Part shown: positions 32,583-41,307 of the stretch, one piece after another | Layout of the letters: each line of letters opens with the position of its first letter | Position numbering within the stretch: the stretch's first letter is position 1 | Assembly (NCBI GenBank): GCA_035967665.1 | Contig: JAYWLB010000120.1 | Location: 62,001-126,000, forward strand | Source of the DNA: Arctic95D-9 sp035967665 | GTDB taxonomy: Bacteria > Verrucomicrobiota > Verrucomicrobiia > Verrucomicrobiales > DEV007 | Reading direction: 5' to 3' | Length of the DNA: 64,000 bases | Position numbers and translations under genes: made by a program | Notes under the pieces: model-generated | Databases searched by the model: none | Told to the model about the DNA's origin: nothing | Seen by the model: the letters and a program-made list of their open reading frames with translations, nothing else

Positions 32583-34235
32583 TCAAGGCATCCAAGTGTG
32601 AATCAAGTCTTCAACATTAGGGTATCGGAGATTATACCTTATCGATTCATACCACTCTTTCGCTTCATCGTAGTTATAGCATAATTTTAATTTGAAATTA
32701 AGAGTCTCTGAAATATCAATCCATTTTGCAGGGTAGTTTAGTCGTTCTGATTTTCCGATTACAATTCCAAAGGGGACTCTATAGGCAATGCACGCAAGCG
32801 CGACATGTAGGGAGCTTGTCATTACGAATTTCGAACCTGTGATCTCATTCAAAAACGCTACGAAATCTTCCTCTTTGTAAGGGAGGATAATGTCAATATA
32901 GCGATCAAATTTGAAAACAGTTTTCTTTTTTTCAAGGTAATTGCGCCCTTCCCAGTGAGGAGCGTAAGTTACACGGCCGTGATACGCACCCTTTGGATAG
33001 ATCAAAGGAAGGAATAAGCCTGGATCGCACCTTGGAACGTCAACGTTCAGTGCCTTTGCAGTTCTGTCTCCGCGCACCATCCTAAAGGTCACCTGGTCTT
33101 TAAAGTCATTCGAATCGAAAGGTGTTCCATGGGCATACCCGCCACCCCAAACCACCAAGTGCTTATCGATTGCGCCGATGAATTCCCGATTGAGGTCCGA
33201 TCCTATGATGTAATGGCATCGATCAAAATGCTTCTTGCTTTCATTATTATACATCACCATTTCGTATCCCAAATGCTTAAGTATTTTCTGCGGGATATGC
33301 TCCCCAAAATTTAGATTGCCCCCGCCGATATCCCAAGCGTTCACAAGAATCTCTTTTGTGCGTCCTGTCATATTGATCTCTTTCCTGGTTGCTGCTTCAT
33401 TAATTTTATTGACTTTGTGCTGGATGTGATAGCCTTGACTTTTCTTTAATACGGAAAGGTCTTTTTGTTCAAGATTGAGGAATCCGGCATCTTTAGCGTC
33501 TTGAATTAACTGGTTTGCTTTGTCATTGGAGACAATAACGAGCGTCTTTCCTTCGATTTCAGTTTCCTTGAGGTTCCAGGGGTCGTCTTCATTAAGGTTC
33601 CAGGGATCTGCGACGGCTATTGGGGTATGCAGAGGCTCAAAAGAACAATTTTGGCATTTCTTTCCCAAATGCCGATAAGCCCTATGCCAATTTTTTTGCA
33701 TATGAAGGCACTTTTGTTGCCCACTTTCTGTAATTGCCCTGTTCTTTCCAGGATACGTTGAGCCATCTCTAAAATCTAATTGCTCTACTTTAGACTTATC
33801 GAGCCCCATCTCACTGATCAATTCCTCAGTATATCCTTCACCGGGGCAAGCCTTACAAAACAGAGTAATAGGCAGAACATTTGGATATTTTCGAAGAACA
33901 ATATCCGTGTAGCAGGGGAGGGATGTATAGACGTATTTCTTTGCGCGATCGATCTCTTTGAGTTTTGTGACGGAATTGTGGAATTGATACACCGAATTGG
34001 TATTGGTAGCGAGAATATCCTCTCTGTTATTCGTGATAATTGTCTCAGCCTGAGTCCCTTTCATTCGTGTGATTACGGCATAATCACATTGGCCACTTTC
34101 GATCAGATGCCAGATAAAGTATTTCGTAAATCCTCCGGCGGAGGCAGACTGCCTAACAGAAGCATCTGTAGCGTAGGCGAGGTAAACAAACTTAACGTTT
34201 TTATAGAGGTCTGATGCGGTCTTAAGAGTGTCCAT
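32583..34235 (-). CDS. FrhB-like domain fused to polysaccharide pyruvyl transferase
   Basis: A start at MDTLKTASDLYKNV gives 550 residues; an upstream start is possible. The N-terminal half matches the FrhB/F420-dehydrogenase beta family found in glycan clusters: SASAGGFTKYFIWHLIESG, VYTSLPCYTDIVLRKYP, LFCKACPGEGY, GKKCQNCSFEPLHTPIAVADPW. The C-terminal half is a CsaB-type pyruvyl transferase (NAWDIGGGNLNFGE, YIIGSDLNREF, VVWGGGYAHG, SLHVALACIAYRVPFG). It probably adds or modifies pyruvate-type groups on a surface polysaccharide. A short duplication (DPWNLNEDDPWNLKE) is visible in the linker. It is divergent from the glycosyltransferase cluster at 34788. Confidence 0.82.
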   Translation of the reverse strand: MDTLKTASDLYKNVKFVYLAYATDASVRQSASAGGFTKYFIWHLIESGQCDYAVITRMKGTQAETIITNNREDILATNTNSVYQFHNSVTKLKEIDRAKKYVYTSLPCYTDIVLRKYPNVLPITLFCKACPGEGYTEELISEMGLDKSKVEQLDFRDGSTYPGKNRAITESGQQKCLHMQKNWHRAYRHLGKKCQNCSFEPLHTPIAVADPWNLNEDDPWNLKETEIEGKTLVIVSNDKANQLIQDAKDAGFLNLEQKDLSVLKKSQGYHIQHKVNKINEAATRKEINMTGRTKEILVNAWDIGGGNLNFGEHIPQKILKHLGYEMVMYNNESKKHFDRCHYIIGSDLNREFIGAIDKHLVVWGGGYAHGTPFDSNDFKDQVTFRMVRGDRTAKALNVDVPRCDPGLFLPLIYPKGAYHGRVTYAPHWEGRNYLEKKKTVFKFDRYIDIILPYKEEDFVAFLNEITGSKFVMTSSLHVALACIAYRVPFGIVIGKSERLNYPAKWIDISETLNFKLKLCYNYDEAKEWYESIRYNLRYPNVEDLIHTWMP

Positions 34236-34283
34236 AATGAAAAACAGATGCCAAAATATTACGTAGCAGTGAGCGAAGGTCAA

Positions 34284-34787
34284 CTTGCTCTTTTGACCGG
34301 CATTCAGGAGAAATTATAGTGGTCATCTCAACTAAGAACAAGATCGTAGTGAGCGGCCTTTAACAAAACCAGTTTCGAGATCGCAATTCTTTGGAGGGAA
34401 TCCATTGCCAAGCCCGACTCCAAATATCCCTCAATCAGTAATCCGGGCGATTTTGGATTCAGTTATCGTTTTGATGATTTGAATCGCCCGCCCTCTTTTT
34501 TCGTTTTGCCGAGGCTTCCACATAATCTATAGCTTAGAGAGCAACTACGGACCTCGCAAATCACCATAGATTACCTTATCGTGCAACGATCAGGCCTTGC
34601 TCAATCCGAGCAAAAGTCACTCCAAATGGGCGAAAAAGTAGTTGCACATCCTGTCGGTGGGAGCTCTTACAGAAACAAAACTGCTCATTCAGCTCGATTG
34701 AAGTGGAGAGAGCCGCTCTCATGTGTATGCTTTGCAGCCGATAGGGACACATGCATCCGTGGCTCTTGAGATATCAATGTAAAACCG
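34284..34787. other. Intergenic region before the glycan cluster
   Basis: About 500 bp between divergent genes. Apart from the hairpin at 34444-34502 I see no recognisable gene. It must hold the promoters of both the pyruvyl-transferase fusion and the glycosyltransferase operon. Confidence 0.4.
34444..34502 (+). terminator. Possible intrinsic terminator
   Basis: The stem CGGGCGATT/AATCGCCCG is followed by CCCTCTTTTTTC. It lies in the gap before the glycosyltransferase cluster with no obvious plus-strand gene upstream, so it may be a relic or the end of an unrecognised transcript. Confidence 0.35.
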
Positions 34788-35528
34788 ATGAATACGATCA
34801 TTCCTAATCTCATTAGTTGTATCATGCCGACCTACGGTCGACCAGATTTTGTCAGCGAGTCCGTTACCATGTTTCTGAATCAGGATGATCCCGAGAAGGA
34901 ACTGATTGTCTTCAATGATTGTGTAGAACAAACCTACTCATGTGAGCACCCTGAGGTTCGAGTGTTCAACTTTGACACCAGATTTGCAACTCTTGGTGAG
35001 AAACGCAATGCTGCCATTGAAGTATCCCGAGGTGGATTCTTAGCCGTCTGGGATGATGATGACGCCTACCTTCCTTGGCGTCTCTCATACTGCAGGGAGA
35101 AGATTCGTGAGTTTACCACTGAGTTTTATCGACCTGCTGATTTTCTAGCTTATTGGGGCGATGGTCCGCTTCACAATAATCACTCGATTCCCGGCTGGAT
35201 AGGCCACCCTCTCACGATGTTCACACGAGACCTATGGGAAAGCGTTGGCGGATATCCGGCTAAAGACTTAGCCGAAGATGAGGTTTTTTTTCAAAAGGTT
35301 CATCAGAAATTATGTCACGAGTTCGTCAAATACCCGATTGCACCTCAAGATCGATTCATGATTATGCGCGGCAAGTCGCATTACAAGCATATGAGCATCA
35401 AAGGTGGGGAGAACCCCTTAGATACAAAACGCGGACATTACGAAATCAGGCGGCAGGAAATTGCTGATGAATCATTGTTGGAAAAATTCAGAGAGCGCAT
35501 TGATCTCCACAACCAAGGAAAGGTGTAA
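34788..35528 (+). CDS. Glycosyltransferase, GT-A fold (family 2-like)
   Basis: This 246-residue protein has the GT2 pattern: ISCIMPTYGRPDFVSESV (nucleotide-sugar binding), LIVFNDC, GEKRNAAIEVSRGGFLAVWDDDD (DxD-type metal motif) and a downstream DLAEDEVFFQKV acceptor-side acidic motif. It has no membrane segments. It starts the plus-strand cluster with the GT4-like enzyme and epimerase. The sugar transferred is unknown. Confidence 0.85.
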   Translation: MNTIIPNLISCIMPTYGRPDFVSESVTMFLNQDDPEKELIVFNDCVEQTYSCEHPEVRVFNFDTRFATLGEKRNAAIEVSRGGFLAVWDDDDAYLPWRLSYCREKIREFTTEFYRPADFLAYWGDGPLHNNHSIPGWIGHPLTMFTRDLWESVGGYPAKDLAEDEVFFQKVHQKLCHEFVKYPIAPQDRFMIMRGKSHYKHMSIKGGENPLDTKRGHYEIRRQEIADESLLEKFRERIDLHNQGKV

Positions 35529-35634
35529 CAATTACAAGCCAGTGCAGTTGTTCATTGAATTCACATTGGGCCCTAAATTATTCAATAACGCTGTTATTCA
35601 ATAACGCTGCGATTTTTTCTATCTAAAACAAATT

Positions 35635-36666
35635 ATGAAAGTTTTCGTCTATGGGTTTCCCGGCCTTTACGGAGGAGCAGGAACCGAATTGCATCATCAG
35701 ATTCTCGCTTGGAGTAAAATGAATCTTGAAGTTCATATTATTCCGACAAATCGAGGGTATCGAAATGAACCGCTATATCCTGAGATGCTTGAGCTTGGCG
35801 TCACTGTTCACGAAGCGGACGAATGGCAAGCAATCGAACGAGGTTCTCCGGTATTTGGTTTTTGCAATTCTGAGTTCCTCGACAAACTCGATCACATTCA
35901 TGAAAGAACTAAGCGGACTGTTTTTGTCAACTGCATGACTTGGCTCTTCAACAGGGAGAAAGAGCGGATGACCGAAGGAAAGATTGGCATGTTTTTATAC
36001 CAAAATGAGGAAGTTCGACTCAAAAATATGCCCGAGTTAAAAAAGCTGAATGACAATCCGGAAATCTGCTTTTCAACATTCAAGCCCTATTTTGAGTCCA
36101 GCCTCTTTCCATTTGTTGAGCAACGCAATGGTGATCATTTCGGCTGCGGAAGAATTTCAAGGCAAGACACCGATAAATTTTCAAAAAACACTCTGCACAT
36201 CTATGAGTATTTCGTCTCGCCAAAGTGGAAAAAGGGTCTTTTCCTCGGATTCGATTCACGTGCCAAAGGTAAGATCGGGACTCCTTACGATTGGATCAAA
36301 ACCGCCACGGACCAAAACGAAGTTTCCCAACAGGAGTTCTACCGGCATTGCGAGATCATACTACAACCAACTGACACTACGGAAAACTGGCCTCGCGTCG
36401 GCTTTGAGGCAATGTCTAGCGGTAGTGTTCTCATCGTAGACAATCGCGGTGGCTGGAGACAGATGGTTGAACACGGTGTTTCAGGCTGGTTGTGTGATCA
36501 TGAACGCGATTTTATTTATTACGCCAGCAAGATGGCTTATGAACCCGACATCAGAGCTGAAATGGCACAGGCGGCCCGAGACAGGGCCCTCCGTTTGGGA
36601 GGCTTGGATGCCTCGATAGAAAGTTGGAAAGAGATATTCTCGCAGATTTCGAGTATGCCTGAATAA
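35635..36666 (+). CDS. Glycosyltransferase, GT-B fold (group 1-like)
   Basis: This 343-residue protein begins MKVFVYGFPGLYGGAGTELHHQI, a GT-B N-terminal strand and Gly-rich loop. The C-terminal half has the donor-binding region EIILQPTDTTENWPRVGFEAMSSGSVLIVDNRGGW, with the E-x7-E-like motif of GT4 enzymes, then GVSGWLCDH. It lies 106 bp after the GT-A gene and 27 bp before the epimerase, so it is probably co-transcribed. Likely acts in surface-polysaccharide assembly. Confidence 0.83.
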   Translation: MKVFVYGFPGLYGGAGTELHHQILAWSKMNLEVHIIPTNRGYRNEPLYPEMLELGVTVHEADEWQAIERGSPVFGFCNSEFLDKLDHIHERTKRTVFVNCMTWLFNREKERMTEGKIGMFLYQNEEVRLKNMPELKKLNDNPEICFSTFKPYFESSLFPFVEQRNGDHFGCGRISRQDTDKFSKNTLHIYEYFVSPKWKKGLFLGFDSRAKGKIGTPYDWIKTATDQNEVSQQEFYRHCEIILQPTDTTENWPRVGFEAMSSGSVLIVDNRGGWRQMVEHGVSGWLCDHERDFIYYASKMAYEPDIRAEMAQAARDRALRLGGLDASIESWKEIFSQISSMPE

Positions 36667-36693
36667 ACTCCGATCACTCTGCGCAGTCTGACA

Positions 36694-37686
36694 ATGAACA
36701 AAACGAAAGGAAATCAATTGAGTGATCGCTGGGTGATTACTGGATGCGCAGGTTTTATTGGATCACATCTCACCGAGTTTCTTTTGAAAGAGGGGGCTGA
36801 AGTGATTGGAATAGATGATTTATCAGGAGGATTGCGTTCAAATTTGAATCTGATTAAAAGCGCAACCAGTTCTTCACAATTTGCCCGCTTCAATTTCGTA
36901 GAAGGAGATGTTCGTTCGGCAGAATTGGCATCCAGCGTGCTTCGCCGAGGGGATATTGTTGTGCATCTCGCAGGATTGGTTTCGGTGCCCGGGTCTTTTG
37001 ATGATCCGTTACGATTTCATGATGTGAATACGAACGGCACGCTCAATTTCATGAATGCCTCAATTCGGTCCGAGTGTAAGAGATTTGTTTTTGCGTCAAC
37101 CAGTGCTGTTTACGGAGCTGGTCAGAATCGCCCCGTTCAGGAACTTGATAAAGTCGAGCCGCTCTCACCCTATGCCCTCACTAAATCCATAGGCGAGCAA
37201 TACGCGTATTTGTTTTCAAAATCCACGTCCTTGGATTTTGTTTCGCTTCGATTTTTTAATGTTTACGGAAGCAGGCAGAGCCCTGAAGGGGCATATGCCT
37301 CTGTCATTCCTAAATGGATTTCAGCAATATTGAGCGGGCATGAGGTAGTTGTGAACGGCGATGGTGAGCAGTCTCGCGACTTTGTTCATGTATTCGATGT
37401 CGTTAATGCGATCTTTCAATCAGCGGTCAAAGACGGAGGAAGCGGCTTTGAAGTTTTTAATGTTGCATCGGGAGAATCGGTAACCCTCAGCCACATCCTC
37501 AAGCTCCTACAACGTTTACTTCCAGATCATGATGTTAAGACCAAAGCGGCAGCGGGAAGAATGGGAGAAATCAAGATGAGCTTAGCTGACATTTCAAAGA
37601 TCGTTGAAGAAACTGGTTTTTCACCGGCAATGACGCTGGAACAGGGAATTCTCGAAACGGTTGAGGGATTCTCATCCCCTCGTTGA
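36694..37686 (+). CDS. NAD-dependent sugar epimerase (UDP-GlcNAc 4-epimerase-like)
   Basis: This 330-residue extended short-chain dehydrogenase has GCAGFIGSHLTEFLL (NAD site), IGIDDLSGG, VVHLAGLVSVP, a catalytic Ser/Tyr/Lys set in FASTSAVYG and SPYALTKSIGEQYA, and NVYGSRQSPEGAYASVIPKWI, which resembles the WbpP/TviC UDP-N-acetylhexosamine 4-epimerase group. It supplies an activated sugar to the two upstream glycosyltransferases. GalE specificity cannot be excluded. Confidence 0.85.
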   Translation: MNKTKGNQLSDRWVITGCAGFIGSHLTEFLLKEGAEVIGIDDLSGGLRSNLNLIKSATSSSQFARFNFVEGDVRSAELASSVLRRGDIVVHLAGLVSVPGSFDDPLRFHDVNTNGTLNFMNASIRSECKRFVFASTSAVYGAGQNRPVQELDKVEPLSPYALTKSIGEQYAYLFSKSTSLDFVSLRFFNVYGSRQSPEGAYASVIPKWISAILSGHEVVVNGDGEQSRDFVHVFDVVNAIFQSAVKDGGSGFEVFNVASGESVTLSHILKLLQRLLPDHDVKTKAAAGRMGEIKMSLADISKIVEETGFSPAMTLEQGILETVEGFSSPR

Positions 37687-37827
37687 GGTCGGTTCTATCG
37701 CCCGCCAAAAGTTTCTCTCTGAAATCTCTACGCCCCGGGTGCTTTCGCACCGGAGACTCTACACTCAAATCTTGTCGCATTCGATGTCTACGCAAAAACG
37801 GGGGGGGCAATCCCTGTTTCTACCCGA

Positions 37828-38562
37828 TTATGTCCGATCGTTCCGAGATTGCGTGCCATTGGTTAAACTACACATCCATTCTCGCAATTGAACGCCGTTT
37901 AGAAGTTCAATTCTCGTCGAGAGCAGCGGAGCAATCAGCGGGTCCTTTGATATCGTTGGCGCGAAGTCAGATGTTGTAGTGACAATCCCCTTCGAGGCAC
38001 CTCTGTCTGAGCCAACGACTCCTGCAAGCGCCCTCACATCATCGTGTTTGACAAGGTGACCGGGTTTGTAAGCCTTGACTGACCCTAAGATGCGAAGCGA
38101 AATATACCCACGCTTCACCGCGATTATATCACGCCCGTGATCGCCGGATCGAGGGGTCAATGTTACCTCGTCGAAACCGTCACGATCAAACGCCGCAGCC
38201 ACAATCTCTTCCCAACGCTCGGGAGATATCTGCATTGCTTTTGACCAGTCCCTGCCAAGTTCGTTCACAATTGCATCCCAAGGGATGCTCAATGCTCGCA
38301 CAATTCGACCTTCCTCTGTTCTTTTAACGTCTTCGACAACAGCTTGGAGAACAATTGAAGGGTCTTTGGGATTCTCCGCCGCGACTCTAATGCGAGGTGG
38401 AGGGAATTCCAACTCATTCACTCGGGGCGCTTCAAGCGGATTTGCCGGGGGCGACTCTCGCTGCTTTCTAATGTTTTCAGTGCGGCCTTTAATCAACCTA
38501 GCAAATCGAGCACGATCCACGTTCTTGCGTTTTCCTGATCCTGAGTTCCTGTCGCGTCCCAT
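37828..38562 (-). CDS. Mrr-like restriction endonuclease
   Basis: This 244-residue protein has an unstructured basic N-terminus and then an Mrr_cat domain from about residue 110: PERWEEIVAAAFDRDGFDEVTLTPRSGDHGRDIIAV, LGSVKAYKPG and KGIVTTTSDFAP. The Asp of GRD and the Lys of SVK match the catalytic positions; the usual Gln/Glu before x-K is Ser. Family members cut modified or foreign DNA. There is no methyltransferase partner, which fits a modification-dependent enzyme. It is downstream of and convergent with the epimerase. Confidence 0.8.
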   Translation of the reverse strand: MGRDRNSGSGKRKNVDRARFARLIKGRTENIRKQRESPPANPLEAPRVNELEFPPPRIRVAAENPKDPSIVLQAVVEDVKRTEEGRIVRALSIPWDAIVNELGRDWSKAMQISPERWEEIVAAAFDRDGFDEVTLTPRSGDHGRDIIAVKRGYISLRILGSVKAYKPGHLVKHDDVRALAGVVGSDRGASKGIVTTTSDFAPTISKDPLIAPLLSTRIELLNGVQLREWMCSLTNGTQSRNDRT

Positions 38563-38895
38563 TTTATTTCGACATAAATTGATCAGCGAATCGCGAAGCC
38601 AGTTCGCTGCATTGCTTCACTTGCGCCGAAATTCTACGGACTTGCTAGATAGACCGTCAAGCCAATACGACCGAGTCCTCCTTGCTATAGCGCTACCTAC
38701 CTTCAGAATGTCTTGCCACTTTAACATGCCTTGATTGCCATGGTCGGCTCTGTCTCCGTCCACTAATAAGATTGCAATGCAAAAACGGTAAGTTTCGCAC
38801 GCCTCATTAATCAGCCCTCAGACCTGATTCTTTCGATTGCGAAAGCCAGGTGCAAAATTGCAGAACATCTCAGGGGTTTCTGCACGGCGACAACT
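38563..38895. other. Intergenic region with direct repeat copy 2
   Basis: About 330 bp upstream of the Mrr gene. It contains the second copy of the 21-bp direct repeat; no gene is recognised. Confidence 0.4.
38823..38843 (+). repeat. Direct repeat copy 2 (partner at 22611-22631)
   Basis: It is identical to copy 1 except for a C in place of T at the centre. It lies in the non-coding gap between the Mrr-like gene and the RHH gene. Confidence 0.7.
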
Positions 38896-39072
38896 TCACT
38901 TGCTACGGTCGCGCAGCTCCACTTCCAGAGCCTTTGCTACAAGTCCCGACAATCCGCTTGGTTCGGACTCAGCACGACGCTTGGCCCGCTTCAGAAGTTC
39001 GGGTGATAGTGTGATAGTCACTCGAATTGATTTCTCAGCTTTTGGCTTTGGCGGTCGCCCCTTCTTATTCAT
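38896..39072 (-). CDS. Small ribbon-helix-helix protein
   Basis: A 58-residue frame starts MNKKGRPPKPKAEKSIRV and continues TITLSPELLKRAKRRAESE, then LSGLVAKALEVELRDRSK. A basic N-terminal arm, a beta-strand and two helices match CopG/Arc-type repressors. A 57-bp nested inverted repeat lies 19 bp upstream of the start, as expected for autoregulation. It is divergent from the serine recombinase at 39255, which it may also control. It is too short for usual ORF cut-offs and easily missed. Confidence 0.75.
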   Translation of the reverse strand: MNKKGRPPKPKAEKSIRVTITLSPELLKRAKRRAESEPSGLSGLVAKALEVELRDRSK

Positions 39073-39090
39073 GAAGGATACCTTACCCCT

Positions 39091-39147
39091 TTTCAGTATG
39101 AATCAAAACTAAGGTGGATTATTAGCTAGTTTTAGTTCATACTGAAA
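39091..39147. promoter_or_regulatory. Nested inverted-repeat operator between RHH and recombinase genes
   Basis: The outer arms TTTCAGTATGAA (39091-39102) and TTCATACTGAAA (39136-39147) are perfect. Inside them AAAACTA and TAGTTTT form a second 7-bp pair. It is placed between divergent genes, fitting cooperative RHH binding. Confidence 0.7.
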
Positions 39148-39254
39148 TAGAACTGTCCCAAAATAATGGTTCCTCAAAAAGTGAGGATATTTGACCGGAG
39201 AACCAACCTCCAATAGGGACGCCGACTGTCCCCCTGAAAACATCTGATTCTTTT

Positions 39255-39908
39255 ATGACAACCAACTCCAAGAAGCCTATCCCTGTCGCCATCCTCGTCC
39301 GAGTCTCCACACGGAAGCAGGAAACTGACAGGCAGGTTTCAGAATTGGAGGGACACGCAGCCACGGAGGGCTACGAGGTTGTCGAAGTCTGCCGAGAGCA
39401 GATCAGCGGTGCCGCTAGCCGTGAGGAGCGGGAGGGTATCAATCAAGTGCTGGAGTTGGCGCGTGCCAGAAAGATCAAGAAGGTGCTCGTTCACGAGGTC
39501 AGCCGCATTGCCCGAAAGAACAGCATCGCCCACCAGTTTCTCGAAGAGTTGGAGGACTTGGGAGTATCACTCTACTGGCACAGCCAAAGCATTGAAACTC
39601 TCCTTTCGTCAGGAAGGCGCAATCCAGCAGCTTCCATTATGTTTAGCCTCCTTGCAGAGATGGCACGAGCGGAACGGGAAGTCCTGCGAGAACGGATCAA
39701 ATCGGGGCTGCGTGAAGCCGCAAAGAAGGGGCGCTACCCCGGACGGCCCAAAGGCTCCACAATGTCGGAAGCTGAGCTTCTGAAGAAATACCCAAAGGTT
39801 GTTCGCCAGCTTCACGCTGGCCAATCAGTGAGAAACACTGCTTCTATCTGCGCCGTCAGCAAAGGAACCGTCGAGCGAGTGCGTAAAGCGACAATATCTG
39901 CAAAATGA
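39255..39908 (+). CDS. Small serine recombinase (resolvase/invertase type)
   Basis: This 217-residue protein has the catalytic start VAILVRVSTRKQETDRQ (predicted Ser18), HEVSRIARKN, the hinge region MFSLLAEMARAEREVLRERIKSGL, and a C-terminal helix-turn-helix (AGQSVRNTASICAVSKGTVERVRKA). The length fits resolvases and invertases. It could resolve multimers, invert DNA, or mark a second mobile module within the island. Decayed relatives lie at 40985 and 42191. Confidence 0.9.
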   Translation: MTTNSKKPIPVAILVRVSTRKQETDRQVSELEGHAATEGYEVVEVCREQISGAASREEREGINQVLELARARKIKKVLVHEVSRIARKNSIAHQFLEELEDLGVSLYWHSQSIETLLSSGRRNPAASIMFSLLAEMARAEREVLRERIKSGLREAAKKGRYPGRPKGSTMSEAELLKKYPKVVRQLHAGQSVRNTASICAVSKGTVERVRKATISAK

Positions 39909-39944
39909 CCGTCATTTTCTAAGACTTACCTACACGCTCTCAAC

Positions 39945-40862
39945 TCAGTCCTCTTCATCCATCTGTTTCGCGTGGGGATCGGGCTTATACGGTTTCATAG
40001 AAACAGTCATGTGCTGGAATTCCCTTACGGCGGTGTAGAAACTTCCCTTCTTGTCATCACTTGGATGATCTCCCAGAATGGTCCCAGCCTTCTTCAACAA
40101 TTCCAGAAGGTAAGTTTGAGAGAGGGCGATTACCGATGTGTCCTCGCGGAGGTGATCCGGTGCCGCTCTGTTGTTCTCAACCATCGTGCGAAGTTTCCCT
40201 GCCACGTAGTTTTTCTCGAAGACGTTCCGATCCCATCGGAGTGGCTTTGAGCGGGTGCCGTCGGCAAGCTCGAACTCTTCACCCTGTGCATCAAGCACCT
40301 CAGCATCGCAGGAGATCGTTTCAGAATGTTCCTCTGCCTCCACCGGCGTAGTCGGCGAAGTGGCCGAGTTAACCGCTGGCCGTTCCGAGGTCGGCATTCC
40401 TTTCTGCTTACTATTCGTCGAAATTAAACCAGCTTCTTTTTGAACCTTGCGCACCGACTTTTTCACATCCTTTGCTGTGATCATCTCATGATCGTCGTCG
40501 AGAACCGCTTGCCATGCTTTCCGGCGAAGCTCGTCGCTCGGCAGTCGAGCAAGCTCGCGAATCTGGGATTCGCGCTCCGGCTTTTTGGCTCCAATTGGAG
40601 CCAAATCCCTCAGAACTGCCGCTCCCTGAACAAGTCGATTTGCCTGCGCTTTGCTGTAACCAAGGACTGATTTACAGAATTCCTCCCACGTTTTGAAGTC
40701 CTCTCGATAAAGGCGAGTGTCCCGAATTTCTTGGAGCGCTGGTCCCACTTCGGTAAGCAGTTTGTCCAATCCTTGCTTAATGGTTTGATTCAGCTTCACC
40801 CAGCGGCAACGCTCGGTTTCTGAGAGGGTCTTGTCTGTTTGTATGGGGTGTTTTGTTTCCAT
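39945..40862 (-). CDS. ParB/KorB-like plasmid-maintenance protein
   Basis: This 305-residue protein has residues 30-80 (ALQEIRDTRLYREDFKTWEEFCKSVLGYSKAQANRLVQGAAV) matching a motif common in ParB-like and phage/plasmid DNA-binding proteins, followed by a helical region (ELARLPSDELRRKAWQAVL) and an acidic linker. No ParB nuclease box is seen. A 21-bp palindrome lies about 95 bp upstream. A role in partition, replication control or regulation is inferred. Confidence 0.6.
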   Translation of the reverse strand: METKHPIQTDKTLSETERCRWVKLNQTIKQGLDKLLTEVGPALQEIRDTRLYREDFKTWEEFCKSVLGYSKAQANRLVQGAAVLRDLAPIGAKKPERESQIRELARLPSDELRRKAWQAVLDDDHEMITAKDVKKSVRKVQKEAGLISTNSKQKGMPTSERPAVNSATSPTTPVEAEEHSETISCDAEVLDAQGEEFELADGTRSKPLRWDRNVFEKNYVAGKLRTMVENNRAAPDHLREDTSVIALSQTYLLELLKKAGTILGDHPSDDKKGSFYTAVREFQHMTVSMKPYKPDPHAKQMDEED

Positions 40863-40957
40863 ACATTTCCTCGAACGCTGTTGGTCCCGAGATCGAAAAG
40901 AAAATCTGAAAAAAGTTCAGAGCATCGTGGAAATGCATTGTGCAGTGGTATCGACCT

Positions 40958-40978
40958 GTGTGCTCAAATTGAGCACAC
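40958..40978. promoter_or_regulatory. 21-bp perfect palindrome (operator candidate)
   Basis: The arms GTGTGCTCAA and TTGAGCACAC surround one A. It sits upstream of the ParB-like gene and probably binds it or another island regulator. Confidence 0.65.
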
Positions 40979-40984
40979 GCGTAA

Positions 40985-41152
40985 ACGGTAGACTTTCCCG
41001 CCACCACAAGAAGTCTATTGGACCTTCTTCGCATGGTTGCCAAACTTGATGACCTCGGTGCAGGATTCAAATCGCTGAGGCAAAGCCGATGGCCCAGTCA
41101 GGCAAGGAGACCGAGGCCTAAGTTGTCCGTCGTTTCGGAGTTCACCTCTTGA
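40985..41152 (+). pseudogene. Internally deleted serine resolvase fragment
   Basis: The frame reads TTRSLLDLLRMVAKLDD, then LGAGFKSLRQ, like the middle of Tn3-type resolvases, then jumps to RRPRPKLS, like their C-terminal linker, and stops. The catalytic N-terminus and the central helix are missing. It is not similar enough to the 39255 gene to be its copy. Confidence 0.45.
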
Positions 41153-41307
41153 CCATTTCTCGACTGGTGCCCACCGACGGTGATGGCATGTGAAGGTCTA
41201 TGAAGAAGCTTCGGGTAAGCCTCGAAAAAAAGCCTGCCTCCATGCGTGAGCACGAAGGCAGACATCCTGATGCCGCCTACACGCTAGACGGGATTCATAG
41301 GCAAAGA

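Noticed and set aside
34581..34769. 62-residue plus-strand ORF before the glycosyltransferase cluster
   Set aside because: It has no ribosome-binding site, no similarity I recognise and a composition like intergenic DNA.
38837..39112. 91-residue plus-strand ORF
   Set aside because: It is antisense to the 58-residue ribbon-helix-helix gene, which has a clear domain and operator.
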